Notes: generated by a model from the letters alone, not told the origin. DNA of 64,000 nt from Clostridium pasteurianum (GCF_001705235.1 NZ_MCGV01000001.1:4282181-4346180), one strand, 5' to 3'; counted from the first letter of the stretch, positions 53,806 to 61,983 are shown. A program made the numbers and translations.

Positions 53806-53951
53806 TTAGCTGCCCCCAGCAAGATATAAATAATGTTTACTATTTATTTTATTTATAAATTATCTAAATATATGATTATGTATTGAAATAATGGTAGCAA
53901 TTTTTTTTATGATACATAACATAAAGTAGATAACTATATGGAGGATTATGT

Positions 53952-54098
53952 ATGAAGGTTGTTATGGTATTACCCCAAAACATAAAAATGCTTGAGGATA
54001 AATATACTGAGGTGCTTGCATATGCTACTGCTGATACCTTGACTCATGATGAACTGGGATATTTGATTAAGAAATTAGAAGAGAAAAATAAAAAGTAA
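53952..54098 (+). CDS. 48-residue peptide, candidate directionality factor (element 2)
   Basis: Divergent from the recombinase, 146 bases away, with GGAGG ribosome-binding site. Helical, charged sequence ending TLTHDELGYLIKKLEEKNKK. Element 1 has a peptide of 52 residues in the same position whose end has the same pattern (LTxxExxxLIxxL). Small proteins beside large serine recombinases often control excision direction, as SprB does for SPbeta. No family recognised. Confidence 0.5.
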   Translation: MKVVMVLPQNIKMLEDKYTEVLAYATADTLTHDELGYLIKKLEEKNKK

Positions 54099-54115
54099 TC
54101 ACTATAGTACATGAT

Positions 54116-54185
54116 AAATGTAAAAAACTATTTACATTTTTTCTGACGAGTACTAGAATAAATAATGTAAAGAAGTTTTTACATT
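54116..54185 (+). promoter_or_regulatory. Promoter with twin palindromic operators
   Basis: TTTACA (54131-54136), 17-base spacer, TAGAAT (54154-54159). Two inverted repeats with the same half-site and same six-base spacer, AATGTAAA-N6-TTTACATT: one at 54116-54139 (extended by one base each side) covers the -35 box, the other at 54164-54185 lies just after the -10. Most likely the binding sites of the XRE protein encoded downstream, giving autorepression. Confidence 0.65.
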
Positions 54186-54221
54186 TATATTTCTTTAAGA
54201 ATTAAAATGGAGATGGTTACT

Positions 54222-54437
54222 ATGAGGAAAATGGATGAAATGGAAATGAGCATTAGCTTAAAATCAATAAAATCAGCATGGACTTATACAATATTATTTT
54301 TAACAGTTTGGCTTATATATAACGTTATTCATGCAGGAAACATTGGAATGGCGGGGTTTTTATTGATAACACAAAATCTTGTTATGATATTGGTGCAGTT
54401 TTTTTTGAAATGGAAGCTTGGTAGATATGAAAAATAA
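54222..54437 (+). CDS. Small membrane protein paired with XRE regulator
   Basis: About 71 residues: charged N-terminus (MRKMDEMEM), two hydrophobic segments (about 20-38 and 43-62), basic C-terminus. ATG 54207 is in frame, but ATG 54222 fits the GGAGATGG site. Overlaps the XRE gene by eleven bases, so translation is coupled. Such membrane-protein/XRE pairs are common in Firmicutes; the membrane protein may sense a signal and control the regulator. Confidence 0.6.
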   Translation: MRKMDEMEMSISLKSIKSAWTYTILFLTVWLIYNVIHAGNIGMAGFLLITQNLVMILVQFFLKWKLGRYEK

Positions 54438-54621
54438 TATAAGAATTTTAAGGAAACAACTTGGACTCAGACAGGAAGATGTAGCCAATACTTTGAAGGT
54501 AACAAGACAAACTATAAATGCTATTGAGAATAATAAGTACAATCCAACACTGGAGCTGGCAATGAAACTGGCTAGATTGTTACATACTACGGTAGATGAA
54601 TTATTTATACTTGATGAGTAA
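54427..54621 (+). CDS. XRE-family repressor (element 2)
   Basis: About 64 residues made up almost wholly of a Cro/CI helix-turn-helix: RILRKQLGLRQEDVANTLKVTRQTINAIENNKYNPTLELAMKLARLLHTTVDELF. ATG 54427 lies inside the previous gene; TTG 54418 is an unlikely alternative. Similar short regulators (YozG/YgzD type) are single-domain repressors. Probable ligand of the twin operators upstream. Confidence 0.8.
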   Translation: MKNNIRILRKQLGLRQEDVANTLKVTRQTINAIENNKYNPTLELAMKLARLLHTTVDELFILDE

Positions 54622-54957
54622 AGTGATTTTTATATGTCGTAGTTTTCAGAGGAATTTATGGTATTTTGAGTGCGAAAACAATATAAAAAGAAGCCTTTGT
54701 TTTTTGTGTGTGAGTTTTTAATTACGTAATGTACTTATTTGCGTAAGGCATTACTATTTTTTTTTGAGTTTTTTTGAACTGTCATCAGTAGTAATAGACA
54801 GCTCATTTGTGTTATTTAAGTTAATCTTATATGTTAGAGTGGATTTTCCTTTGAGATACACTAAATAAGTACATATTTATATAATTATTTACAATTTTAT
54901 TGAATAATTATGGACATTTTGTTAATATAATAGTGGACAAAAAAGGAGATGTTTTAA
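54622..54957 (+). other. Intergenic region in element 2
   Basis: Contains a terminator-like stem GTAATG/CATTAC (about 54727-54749) with a nine-T run, and, before the next gene, two copies of TGGACA around a TATAAT (about 54910-54940). No gene seen. Confidence 0.45.
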
Positions 54958-55311
54958 TTGAAAAAAGTAATAGGTATAGTTAGTATTGTTTTATTTGCAT
55001 TAATTTCATTTCAAAGTTGTGCTGCCGGAGTAGGAAATGCTTTGGAAAATAATAAAACTGCAAGTGGCTCAGCAGGCTTTATTCTCGCAGTATGTATGTT
55101 AATTGCAGGTATAATTGCAATAGTATCAAAATATAGCAAAGGTATGACTATTACATCTATAGTATTTTATGCTATTGGTGGTTTGATTGGAATTTGCAAT
55201 ATAGGTATTTTTAAGGATTTACAGATATGGTCTATATTAAGCTTTATATTTGCAGCACTATTAATATTCCATATAGTTAAAAATAAAGAACTATATAATG
55301 GTACAAAATAA
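54958..55311 (+). CDS. Membrane protein of unknown function (element 2)
   Basis: Protein of 117 residues with an N-terminal signal-like segment that ends in SFQSCAAG, possibly a lipobox, and three further hydrophobic segments. Start is TTG after AAAAGGAGA. Family not recognised; small proteins of this kind are frequent in clostridial elements. Terminator at 55315-55340. Confidence 0.55.
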   Translation: MKKVIGIVSIVLFALISFQSCAAGVGNALENNKTASGSAGFILAVCMLIAGIIAIVSKYSKGMTITSIVFYAIGGLIGICNIGIFKDLQIWSILSFIFAALLIFHIVKNKELYNGTK

Positions 55312-55314
55312 GAA

Positions 55315-55340
55315 AGGGAGCATTATTGCTCCTTTTATTT
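55315..55340 (+). terminator. Intrinsic terminator
   Basis: AAGGGAGCA pairs with TGCTCCTTT, then T-rich run. Confidence 0.8.
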
Positions 55341-55430
55341 TTTGACACAAATACGTAGCGAGGTATGCAATCTATGATTGGAAACTAAGTGGCATAATAT
55401 AAGAAAAATATATTGGGGGGAGGATTCTAA

Positions 55431-55895
55431 TTGGAAAAAATAATTTTAATAATAGTTGTCATCTTAATTGTATTAAAAGTTTGTATTGCAATATTTAGAG
55501 CCATAGGGGTAATTGGATGCATTGCCTTAGTACTTGCCATAGTTATTGCCTTAAATATGTTATATAGATATCTCAAAAAATTATCTGAACGAGAAAGTAT
55601 ATATGAAATTGCTAATGAAGAAATAACACATATAATAAATGACTATAAAGAATCTGATAGATTTTTTGAAAGAAATTTAAAAATGAATTTAGATGAAGAA
55701 CTACTATTTATATATAATATACAGCAATTTTTAAAATCTAAGAAGCAGGATTCTACTTTTAAATTTTTAAATGATGAAATCACTTTAAATATGGTAAATA
55801 GGAGTGAAGAAAGCGCAGAAATACTTGTTAACTCTAAACATAATTATACGCATGCAAAACGTTATCCTGTATCTATAAAGAAAATTGATAAATAA
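55431..55895 (+). CDS. Membrane-anchored protein of unknown function (element 2)
   Basis: Protein of 154 residues: two hydrophobic stretches in the first 45 residues, then a charged cytoplasmic or surface domain with no recognised family. Start is TTG after GGGGGGAGGA. Its end lies about 90 bases from the right attachment core. Confidence 0.5.
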   Translation: MEKIILIIVVILIVLKVCIAIFRAIGVIGCIALVLAIVIALNMLYRYLKKLSERESIYEIANEEITHIINDYKESDRFFERNLKMNLDEELLFIYNIQQFLKSKKQDSTFKFLNDEITLNMVNRSEESAEILVNSKHNYTHAKRYPVSIKKIDK

Positions 55896-55985
55896 ACAGA
55901 AAATAATAGTATAGGATTAAAAAAGGAAAGGAGAATTACTACTTCTTTTCTAAATACTTTTTTAAAGGTTGCAGTTTGGAACACC

Positions 55986-55993
55986 TTGCATGT
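55986..55993. other. Attachment core of element 2, right copy
   Basis: TTGCATGT, identical to 52100-52107; covers His-Ala codons at the end of oxidoreductase piece 2. Confidence 0.65.
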
Positions 55994-56520
55994 CCTGTAT
56001 CCAATAGTATTACATTTTCCGCAAATTCCTTAAGGGCATACTGCTGGCATACTTTGAGTTTTAATTTATCAAGATTTATATCCTCAGGTGGGACAGTTAG
56101 TATAACGACACCTTTTTCATCTAATTGTTTTACTATTTCGTCTGATAAGGTCTCTTTTGCAAGCTTGCAGGAACCACTGAAAGCACCTGGCATATCTGCT
56201 TCTCTTTCACCTCTTAAATCATCAACGCCAGCTCTTTGACTTATGCTTACTCTAGGACCAAAAGAAGGGCAGCGTAGTACGCACATAGAACATCCATTTC
56301 CGTACCTTAAACAATTTCCCATTGGGCCTGTAGATCCTGTCGTTTCTATAAACATATCGCCTTCAATGTAAGTGCCATCAGATAAAAAAATTCCTTCAAT
56401 TTTATTTTCTGTTTTCTTTACGTCAATTACTCTTTTTATAAGGTGTATTTTTATACCCATATTTATTAAGTATTTTTTAACTGCTGGTTCTATTTTATTT
56501 ACATCGTATAGCCAAGCATG
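55987..56520 (-). pseudogene. FAD-dependent oxidoreductase, middle piece 2 of 3
   Basis: About 176 codons between the two elements, following the His-Ala codons at 56520-56515. Reads WLYDVNKIEPAVKKYL, then GDMFIETTGSTGPMGNC, a Cys-rich NGCSMCVLRCPSFGPRVSISQRAG, and ENVILLDTGHA. The Cys motif may hold a cofactor or disulfide. In frame with pieces 1 and 3 across both junctions. The open frame continues 16 codons into element 2 and starts (GTG/ATG) inside element 1, but those ends are junk. No internal decay. Confidence 0.85.
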
Positions 56521-58147
56521 ACCTTGATTTATTGTATTGCGATAAAGTACTTTCAGAACCCCAAAGATAGATATATGCTGTATTATTAGTTCCATTCCAT
56601 TCAATTCTACGCACGAGGGCATTTATTATATTTCGTTTATCTTCAATTGTTTGAAGTACATCAAAGGTATCTTTAAAACTATTAAGGCAATTCATCAACA
56701 AATCAGAATTAAGCCGTTTATTTGTATTTTCTGTAGAGTTTAAATTCTTTAATCTGCTTTTTATATTTGATATTTCCTTACCAAGGCTGTCTATTTTAAG
56801 TAAAATAAATTTTGATGCATTTTGACTTGCGGAATTAGAAAGTTCATCTAAAAGTGCATTCATTTCTTTGTTTTTTAATTTTAATTCATGTTTGAGGCAT
56901 GAAACAGTGGAGGTAGAAGTACTAGCTGTATTTTTTTTATATAATTGAAGTTCTTTCAATATAGCTTTTTTGTCTAGTTTTTTTAGATTTTCTAGAATGA
57001 CTTTTTCCAGTTTATCACCCCGTACATTGGGATTAGAACACTTTGATTTTCCTGAATGTGCTTTCATTGTGCAGGTGTAATAATATATTCTTTCACCTCC
57101 ATCTTTTTTAGGCCTTCCATAGCTTACACGCATTGGAGCACCACATTCAGCACATTTTAAAATACCTGACAATAGAGATTTTTTAGAAGTTCCTTGACGT
57201 GGATTAAGCTTTTTAGAATTTTTATCTAAAATTTCTTGAACATATAACCAGGTATCGGCTTCAATTATTCCACTATGGTTACTTACTGCAGCTATCCATT
57301 TTGCCATATTATTGGTTTTGGATTGACACCTTTTTTTATTATAGATTAGTATTCCATTTTGATTAGGAGTACCACAAACTTGCATACCCTTATTTTTTAA
57401 GTATATAAAAACAGATTTATTTGACTTAACGTATACTGGATTTCTAAGTACATCGTTTATAGACATAGCAGCAAAATTACCACCGTTTTTTCCTTTGATG
57501 TTGTTTGAAAGTAAATATTTTAAAGTGAGAGCTATGGAATTTGTTTCAATATATTTATTGTAAATTAATTTTACTTTTTTTAGTTCAGTATTAATAGGAG
57601 AAAGCTTATACATGCTTTTTTGCTTGAATTCATCATTCAAATATAATATTTTTTGGCTTTTGAAACCTAAAGGGGTTTGACCGCCAAGCCATCTACCCAT
57701 TTTAGCTAATTCAATCATGTTGTCCTTTACACGCTCAGCTATAGTTTCTCGTTCAAGCTGGGCAAAAACAGAGGCTATATACATCATAGCTCTTCCCATT
57801 GGTGTGTTGGTATCAAATTGTTCTCTTATGCTTATAAAATCAATTTCCCATTCCACAAGTTTTCTTATTAGAGTTGAAAAATCTGCTATGTTCCTACTTA
57901 TACGATCAAGTCTATAGCATATTAAAATATCAAATTTTTTAGCTTTTGCAGCCTTAAGCATTTTTTGGAAATTAGGCCTATGAGTATTTTTACCTGAAAA
58001 GCCTTCATCTTCGTATATTAAAAAGTCAGTTATGTTTTTATGCTTTAGATTAACAGTACAATAGTTTTTGCATAATTCTACCTGGTTACCAATAGATTCA
58101 CCTTTACCTGTAAACTTTGATTTGCGGCTGTATATTGCAACTCTCAT
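56495..58147 (-). CDS. Large serine recombinase (element 1)
   Basis: Site-specific recombinase of 550 residues with the same domains as its paralogue in element 2: nucleophile Ser7 (AIYSRKS), YRLDRISRNIADF, recombinase domain about 160-290, zinc ribbon CAECGAPM and YYTCTMKAHSGKSKC, coiled coil about 410-470. The last seven or so codons (CLAIRCK) lie beyond the attachment core in host gene sequence. ATG 58147 follows GAGGTGATG. Expected to catalyse integration and excision of element 1. Confidence 0.92.
   Translation of the reverse strand: MRVAIYSRKSKFTGKGESIGNQVELCKNYCTVNLKHKNITDFLIYEDEGFSGKNTHRPNFQKMLKAAKAKKFDILICYRLDRISRNIADFSTLIRKLVEWEIDFISIREQFDTNTPMGRAMMYIASVFAQLERETIAERVKDNMIELAKMGRWLGGQTPLGFKSQKILYLNDEFKQKSMYKLSPINTELKKVKLIYNKYIETNSIALTLKYLLSNNIKGKNGGNFAAMSINDVLRNPVYVKSNKSVFIYLKNKGMQVCGTPNQNGILIYNKKRCQSKTNNMAKWIAAVSNHSGIIEADTWLYVQEILDKNSKKLNPRQGTSKKSLLSGILKCAECGAPMRVSYGRPKKDGGERIYYYTCTMKAHSGKSKCSNPNVRGDKLEKVILENLKKLDKKAILKELQLYKKNTASTSTSTVSCLKHELKLKNKEMNALLDELSNSASQNASKFILLKIDSLGKEISNIKSRLKNLNSTENTNKRLNSDLLMNCLNSFKDTFDVLQTIEDKRNIINALVRRIEWNGTNNTAYIYLWGSESTLSQYNKSRSCLAIRCK
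56515..56520. other. Attachment core of element 1, left copy
   Basis: AGCATG shared with 59811-59816 (gene strand cat gct, His-Ala). An alternative shared stretch is CATGACC at 56517-56523 and 59819-59825; both keep the frame. Confidence 0.5.
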
Positions 58148-58300
58148 TAGATCATCACCTCAATGAACAAGTTTTTTATTGAAAATATAGTCTGTATTAA
58201 ACTTATTCATGATGGTGGATAATATAGGACTAAAATACTATAAAAAATTAGAATAGTACAAACATCAGCTGACATAAAGAATATAGGGAGGTTATAGCAC

Positions 58301-58459
58301 ATGAAAGAAATAAAAGTAGAAGTTTATAATCCAACACAAGAGAATGAAACTGAATACTATAAAAGAGGAGCTATTTGCTTTGTTAGTGCTATAGCTAAAA
58401 AATTAACCTGCAGCGAAATTGATGAACTTATTGAAATTTTAAAAAAGGATATAGGCTAG
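58301..58459 (+). CDS. 52-residue peptide, candidate directionality factor (element 1)
   Basis: Divergent from the recombinase by 153 bases, GGGAGG ribosome-binding site. Sequence starts MKEIKVEVYNPTQENE and ends AKKLTCSEIDELIEILKKDIG, the end resembling the matching peptide of element 2. Position, size and pairing with a recombinase in both elements suggest control of excision; unproven. Confidence 0.5.
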   Translation: MKEIKVEVYNPTQENETEYYKRGAICFVSAIAKKLTCSEIDELIEILKKDIG

Positions 58460-58646
58460 AATTATACACTAATGAAATTAAGATTAGAAATTGAGCAACT
58501 TTGAAAAATATGTTTTTATAATTCAAAAGGTATAATATGTATTTGATTAAAAAATATTTTAACAATATAATAAATTTTACTTAAAAATTGACGATAATAA
58601 AGCTATAATACAAATATATTGTCGAATAGTAAAAAGGGGGAGGACA

Positions 58647-58955
58647 ATGAATAAAATAATGCTTGGAATTATGATTACAGCAGTATTAATTTTTACTGGA
58701 TGTTCAAGTAAAAGCACAAATAATACAGTTGCTACTAAAAAGAAAGTAATTAGTAATTCTGTTAGCAGTATAAAAAAGAATTCAAGCAGTACAAAAGATA
58801 CTACAGTTAAGGAAAAAAATAGTGATATTCATCCCTTATCGAAACAGCAAAAAAAAGCGGTCGACTCCAAAATTGATTCAGCTGTAAAAAATATCGACAG
58901 TATTTTGAAATCCATTCAAGATCCAAGTGATATTGATTTAAGTTCCATAAATTAA
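58647..58955 (+). CDS. Small lipoprotein (element 1 cargo)
   Basis: Protein of 102 residues with a lipobox (IFTGCSS, Cys about 19) and a Ser/Lys/Asn-rich body with a helical C-terminus. No domain recognised. ATG follows AAGGGGGAGG. Co-directional with the next secreted protein, 24 bases apart, so the two form an operon. Confidence 0.65.
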   Translation: MNKIMLGIMITAVLIFTGCSSKSTNNTVATKKKVISNSVSSIKKNSSSTKDTTVKEKNSDIHPLSKQQKKAVDSKIDSAVKNIDSILKSIQDPSDIDLSSIN

Positions 58956-58979
58956 AATATCTAAACGGAGGAAATAATT

Positions 58980-59705
58980 ATGAATAAAAAAAGAGTTTTA
59001 TCACTTGCATTATCTTTAGTAATAACGTTACCTACGGCAGCTTTAGCAAAGGATAAGAACAATACTGAACATGGACAGGGCAATAGTAATCATCAAGAAC
59101 TTAAAGTTAAGGATGAAAATGTAAAAAATGAAAATGCTAATGTGAATTCTTCAGTAAGCAAACAAAACAGCGAAAAAGGACAAGCCAATAGACAAGAAGC
59201 TGTACAGAAAGTGAATGACAAAAAACAAGCTGTAGCTGAATTTAAGACTGCAATGAAAGCAAAACATGAACAAATGAAACAGTTAAGGCAGCAGACTATA
59301 GCTTTAAGGCAGCAAATTGAGCAGAAAAGGGACAAACTTTCTTTAATTCTACAGGATCTTAAGTCAGGCAAGAAAACGTTACCTGAGGATACATTAAATT
59401 CATTAATTGCAATTTCTGAAACTATTCAAAGTGATGGTAATACGATAAAAGAAACAGCAGAGATAAACACTGAAGTTTCAGATACTCAATCGAAGGTAAG
59501 AAAAGCAGACTTTAACAATGCACTTAATTCTATGGATAAGGTAATAAGCAAAATGCAGACAAGGTTAGATGCTTTAAATAAGCTAAGTATTGATTTAGAT
59601 GAGGCGCTTAAAATTGCTAATACTGCAACTTTAGTTGAGGTTCAAAATAATGTATCTACAAATACAGAAACATCTAATTCAGCTGGAAGTACTGCTAGTG
59701 AATAG
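58980..59705 (+). CDS. Secreted coiled-coil protein (element 1 cargo)
   Basis: Protein of 241 residues with a signal peptide cleaved near AALAKD, an Asn/Lys-rich linker (about 25-65), a long coiled coil (about 70-130, many Gln and Lys) and a second helical region (about 150-215). No recognised domain. ATG follows CGGAGGAAA. Together with the lipoprotein it suggests surface-exposed cargo. Confidence 0.65.
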   Translation: MNKKRVLSLALSLVITLPTAALAKDKNNTEHGQGNSNHQELKVKDENVKNENANVNSSVSKQNSEKGQANRQEAVQKVNDKKQAVAEFKTAMKAKHEQMKQLRQQTIALRQQIEQKRDKLSLILQDLKSGKKTLPEDTLNSLIAISETIQSDGNTIKETAEINTEVSDTQSKVRKADFNNALNSMDKVISKMQTRLDALNKLSIDLDEALKIANTATLVEVQNNVSTNTETSNSAGSTASE

Positions 59706-59717
59706 TTGAAAATATAT

Positions 59718-59757
59718 TTTAGCATTTGGTATTTTTAGACCAGATGCTATTTTTTAG
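59718..59757 (+). terminator. Intrinsic terminator
   Basis: TAGCATTTGGT pairs with ACCAGATGCTA, then T-run. It ends the cargo operon 54 bases before the right attachment core, insulating the oxidoreductase piece. Confidence 0.85.
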
Positions 59758-59810
59758 TGATTTTAAAAAATTAATTTTAAATTTAGTCTATGTTGCAATA
59801 TTATAAGTGG

Positions 59811-59816
59811 AGCATG
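59811..59816. other. Attachment core of element 1, right copy
   Basis: AGCATG, shared with 56515-56520; alternative core CATGACC at 59819-59825. Confidence 0.5.
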
Positions 59817-60071
59817 TTCATGACCGGGGAAATCAACGTTTTTATGCCTTGTATTAGCATCTGTTATATTTATAAGATCACCTGCACCCATGGCAATTAG
59901 TTCTTCTGCGGCAGTATATCTACCATTGTTTCTCATTATTCCGCCAACGTTTCCAAGACCTAAAATCATGTCTGTTTTTTCATATATAGAAACTTCGTCA
60001 GCACCTGCTTTTTTTGCAGCTATTGCTGCTGCAGCACCTGACCATCCTCCACCTATAATTATAACTTTCAT
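59811..60071 (-). pseudogene. FAD-dependent oxidoreductase, N-terminal piece 1 of 3
   Basis: First 87 codons of the split gene, ATG 60071 after GGAGG. Contains the dinucleotide-binding GGGWSGAAAAIAAKKAG and the family stretch GLGNVGGIMRNNGRYTAAEELIAMGAGDLI, ending FPGHEHA at the junction. The open frame runs 16 further codons into element 1 to a stop at 59763. It follows the PyrK-like gene by 28 bases, so the two genes form one operon. Joined with pieces 2 and 3 the protein is 427 residues. Confidence 0.88.
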
Positions 60072-60099
60072 TAAAAATTACCTCCAAAATAATTAGTTA

Positions 60100-61083
60100 C
60101 TAAATATATCTTCTGCCCTTAAAAAGAAATCTTGGATCTATCTGAACTTTGCACATCCTTTTCATCTTATCATCATCATACATAATACTGCATGCACCAC
60201 AAATACCCTCTCCACAGCATAATTTTGCATTGTTGCAACAAGAAACTTTAATATTTTCATCTAGTACGTCCAAAATTTTGCTTATGAGTATATTAGGTCC
60301 TGAAACATGAACTAAATTTACCTTATTATACTTTGTAAAGTTTAGTAGAAAATCCCTAAAATCTTCTGAAAGCTCCCCATTATCAAGGGTATTTAAATTA
60401 TAAACATCTGCTGCATATTCTTCTATATATTTATTTATAAAAACATTGTTAAATTTCCCTTTATCGAGTATAAGAACTATTTTATTGCCGCTGGAATATA
60501 GTTTTTTCATAACAGGAACAGATGGAGCTTCTCCTATACCTCTCGCAATAATAAGGGATATGCCTTCTTTGCAGGAATATATATTTTTTAGACCTAAAAC
60601 GCCATTCCAGTAAGGACCTTTTAGTAAAATAGTGTCTTGCTCTTTAAGGTCATTTATACTTTTAGTTTTAATTCCTTTAATTTCAATAGCAACTTTTAGA
60701 GTATTTTCTTCGGACGAGGCCTCCATTATTGAAATTGGACAACTGTAGTATTTTGAACTTTTGGGTGGTCTTAAGAAAACATAACTTCCAGGATATAATA
60801 AGTTTTCTGCAAGTTTGTGTTTTACTAAGATTGTAAGTATAATCAAATTATTATCTATTGTTTCTTTTTTTAATATTTCACATGTATATTCTTCTCTTTC
60901 TTTTTTTGCTTTATTGAGATTCCACGTATATTCCTGATATATACAAACTCCTTTCCAATTTACGCAATCACAAAAGTTTTTACCGCTTAACTGGGAACAA
61001 AGTATGCAGTTACCAGCTTCGGCAAGGTGGCATGGGCAGTACTCCGTTCCACTGTCTATGCAGTCTATAATTTCATAATTCAA
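60100..61083 (-). CDS. PyrK-like FAD/NAD-binding, iron-sulfur reductase subunit
   Basis: About 327 residues. N-terminus is Cys-rich (YCPCHLAEAGNCILCSQLSGKNFCDCVNWKGVC). A ferredoxin-reductase-like FAD domain (about 65-165) and NAD domain (about 180-275) follow, and a C-terminal Cys cluster CCGEGICGACS near 300 fits a [2Fe-2S] site as in dihydroorotate dehydrogenase electron-transfer subunits. ATG 61116 is in frame, but TTG 61083 follows TGGAGGTG. Likely passes electrons from NAD(P)H to the oxidoreductase encoded by the interrupted gene downstream. Physiological role unknown. Confidence 0.75.
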   Translation of the reverse strand: MNYEIIDCIDSGTEYCPCHLAEAGNCILCSQLSGKNFCDCVNWKGVCIYQEYTWNLNKAKKEREEYTCEILKKETIDNNLIILTILVKHKLAENLLYPGSYVFLRPPKSSKYYSCPISIMEASSEENTLKVAIEIKGIKTKSINDLKEQDTILLKGPYWNGVLGLKNIYSCKEGISLIIARGIGEAPSVPVMKKLYSSGNKIVLILDKGKFNNVFINKYIEEYAADVYNLNTLDNGELSEDFRDFLLNFTKYNKVNLVHVSGPNILISKILDVLDENIKVSCCNNAKLCCGEGICGACSIMYDDDKMKRMCKVQIDPRFLFKGRRYI

Positions 61084-61332
61084 TATAAGCACCTCCAGTG
61101 TTTGTGAGAACATCAATAGGTCTCAATATTAGAATATTTACGTATTGACATAATTGTTACAATAATTCTTTTTCCTATGCTTTGTTGGAATTTAATACAG
61201 TGATATAATATAGGAAAACAAAATGTAACTTAAGACATTTATGTTCCAAGATGATGGCATCAAAGTGTTATGTTAGGCACATTGAATTAATTTTTAAGCG
61301 TAGAGAAATAATCTAGAGAGGTGGCATTTAGT

Positions 61333-61971
61333 TTGAATTATAATTTAAAGGATATAGAAAAAAATCCATGGCTTATAGAAAAAATTGATAATCCAGATGA
61401 GGAGCTATGCATTTTATGTGTAAAAAGAGCCTGGAATACATTAGAATTTATAAAAAATCCAACAGAAAAAACAATTAAAGCGGCTCTTAAAACTAAGGGA
61501 TGGGCTATTAAGTTTATAGATAATCCAAATGAAGAAATTCAAATTTTAGCAGTAAAAAGCGATTGGGATTCAATACAATATATAAAGGATCCATCATATA
61601 AAGCTAAGCTTATGGCAGTAAAATCAAACTGGGAGGCTATAAAATATATAGATAATCCTACTCTTGAAATTAAGAGAGCTGCGGTAAAACAAAATGAAGA
61701 AGCAATTATGTATATAGATAATATAGAAGAAAATGATAAAAAATATTTTGTAGAAGACAATGTAAAAACATTAAAATATATAAAATTTGAAGATGATAAG
61801 GAATTTAAAGATATTTTAATCAAAAAGCTCAGAGACAAAAACATTGAAAAACAATATGTAGTTGATTTTTTAAAAATAAAAGCTGTTGATTTCAATAAAA
61901 TAAGATTTATACACGAATATGGAAGTAAAAATGCTAAAATATATACAGTAGATTATAAATTGTCAATGTAA
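61333..61971 (+). CDS. DUF4116 repeat protein
   Basis: About 212 residues made of five or six repeats of 20-25 residues with the pattern (AV)K..W..I.YI.(N/D)P, e.g. AVKSDWDSIQYIKDP, AVKSNWEAIKYIDNP and AVKQNEEAIMYIDN; a helical-repeat scaffold of the DUF4116 type. GTG 61321 is in frame, but TTG 61333 follows AGAGAGGTGG. It lies 12 bases upstream of the MoxR-like ATPase and is likely in its operon. A TTGTTG/TATAAT promoter with 16-base spacer lies near 61180-61210. Confidence 0.7.
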   Translation: MNYNLKDIEKNPWLIEKIDNPDEELCILCVKRAWNTLEFIKNPTEKTIKAALKTKGWAIKFIDNPNEEIQILAVKSDWDSIQYIKDPSYKAKLMAVKSNWEAIKYIDNPTLEIKRAAVKQNEEAIMYIDNIEENDKKYFVEDNVKTLKYIKFEDDKEFKDILIKKLRDKNIEKQYVVDFLKIKAVDFNKIRFIHEYGSKNAKIYTVDYKLSM

Positions 61972-61983
61972 GGAGAACATGAA

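Larger units (their letters stand above)
52100..55993. mobile_element. Serine-recombinase element 2 interrupting the oxidoreductase gene
   Basis: About 3.9 kb between two copies of TTGCATGT (52100-52107 and 55986-55993). Carries a large serine recombinase at the left end, a divergent 48-residue peptide, a small membrane protein with XRE partner, and two small membrane proteins. No phage structural genes. Deleting one core plus the interior (3,886 bases) fuses pieces 2 and 3 of the oxidoreductase in frame. Confidence 0.8.
56515..59816. mobile_element. Serine-recombinase element 1 interrupting the oxidoreductase gene
   Basis: About 3.3 kb between oxidoreductase pieces 1 and 2. Same plan as element 2: large serine recombinase at the left end reading across the core, divergent peptide of about 50 residues, then cargo (a lipoprotein and a secreted coiled-coil protein) ended by a terminator. 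No phage structural genes. Confidence 0.8.

Noticed and set aside
51606-60071. Two prophages or simple insertion debris
   Set aside because: No phage structural, lysis or replication genes; the interrupted gene pieces are intact and in frame, which fits excisable elements better than decay.
51606-60071. Inteins or group II introns splitting the oxidoreductase
   Set aside because: No intein splicing residues or reverse transcriptase; both insertions encode serine recombinases.
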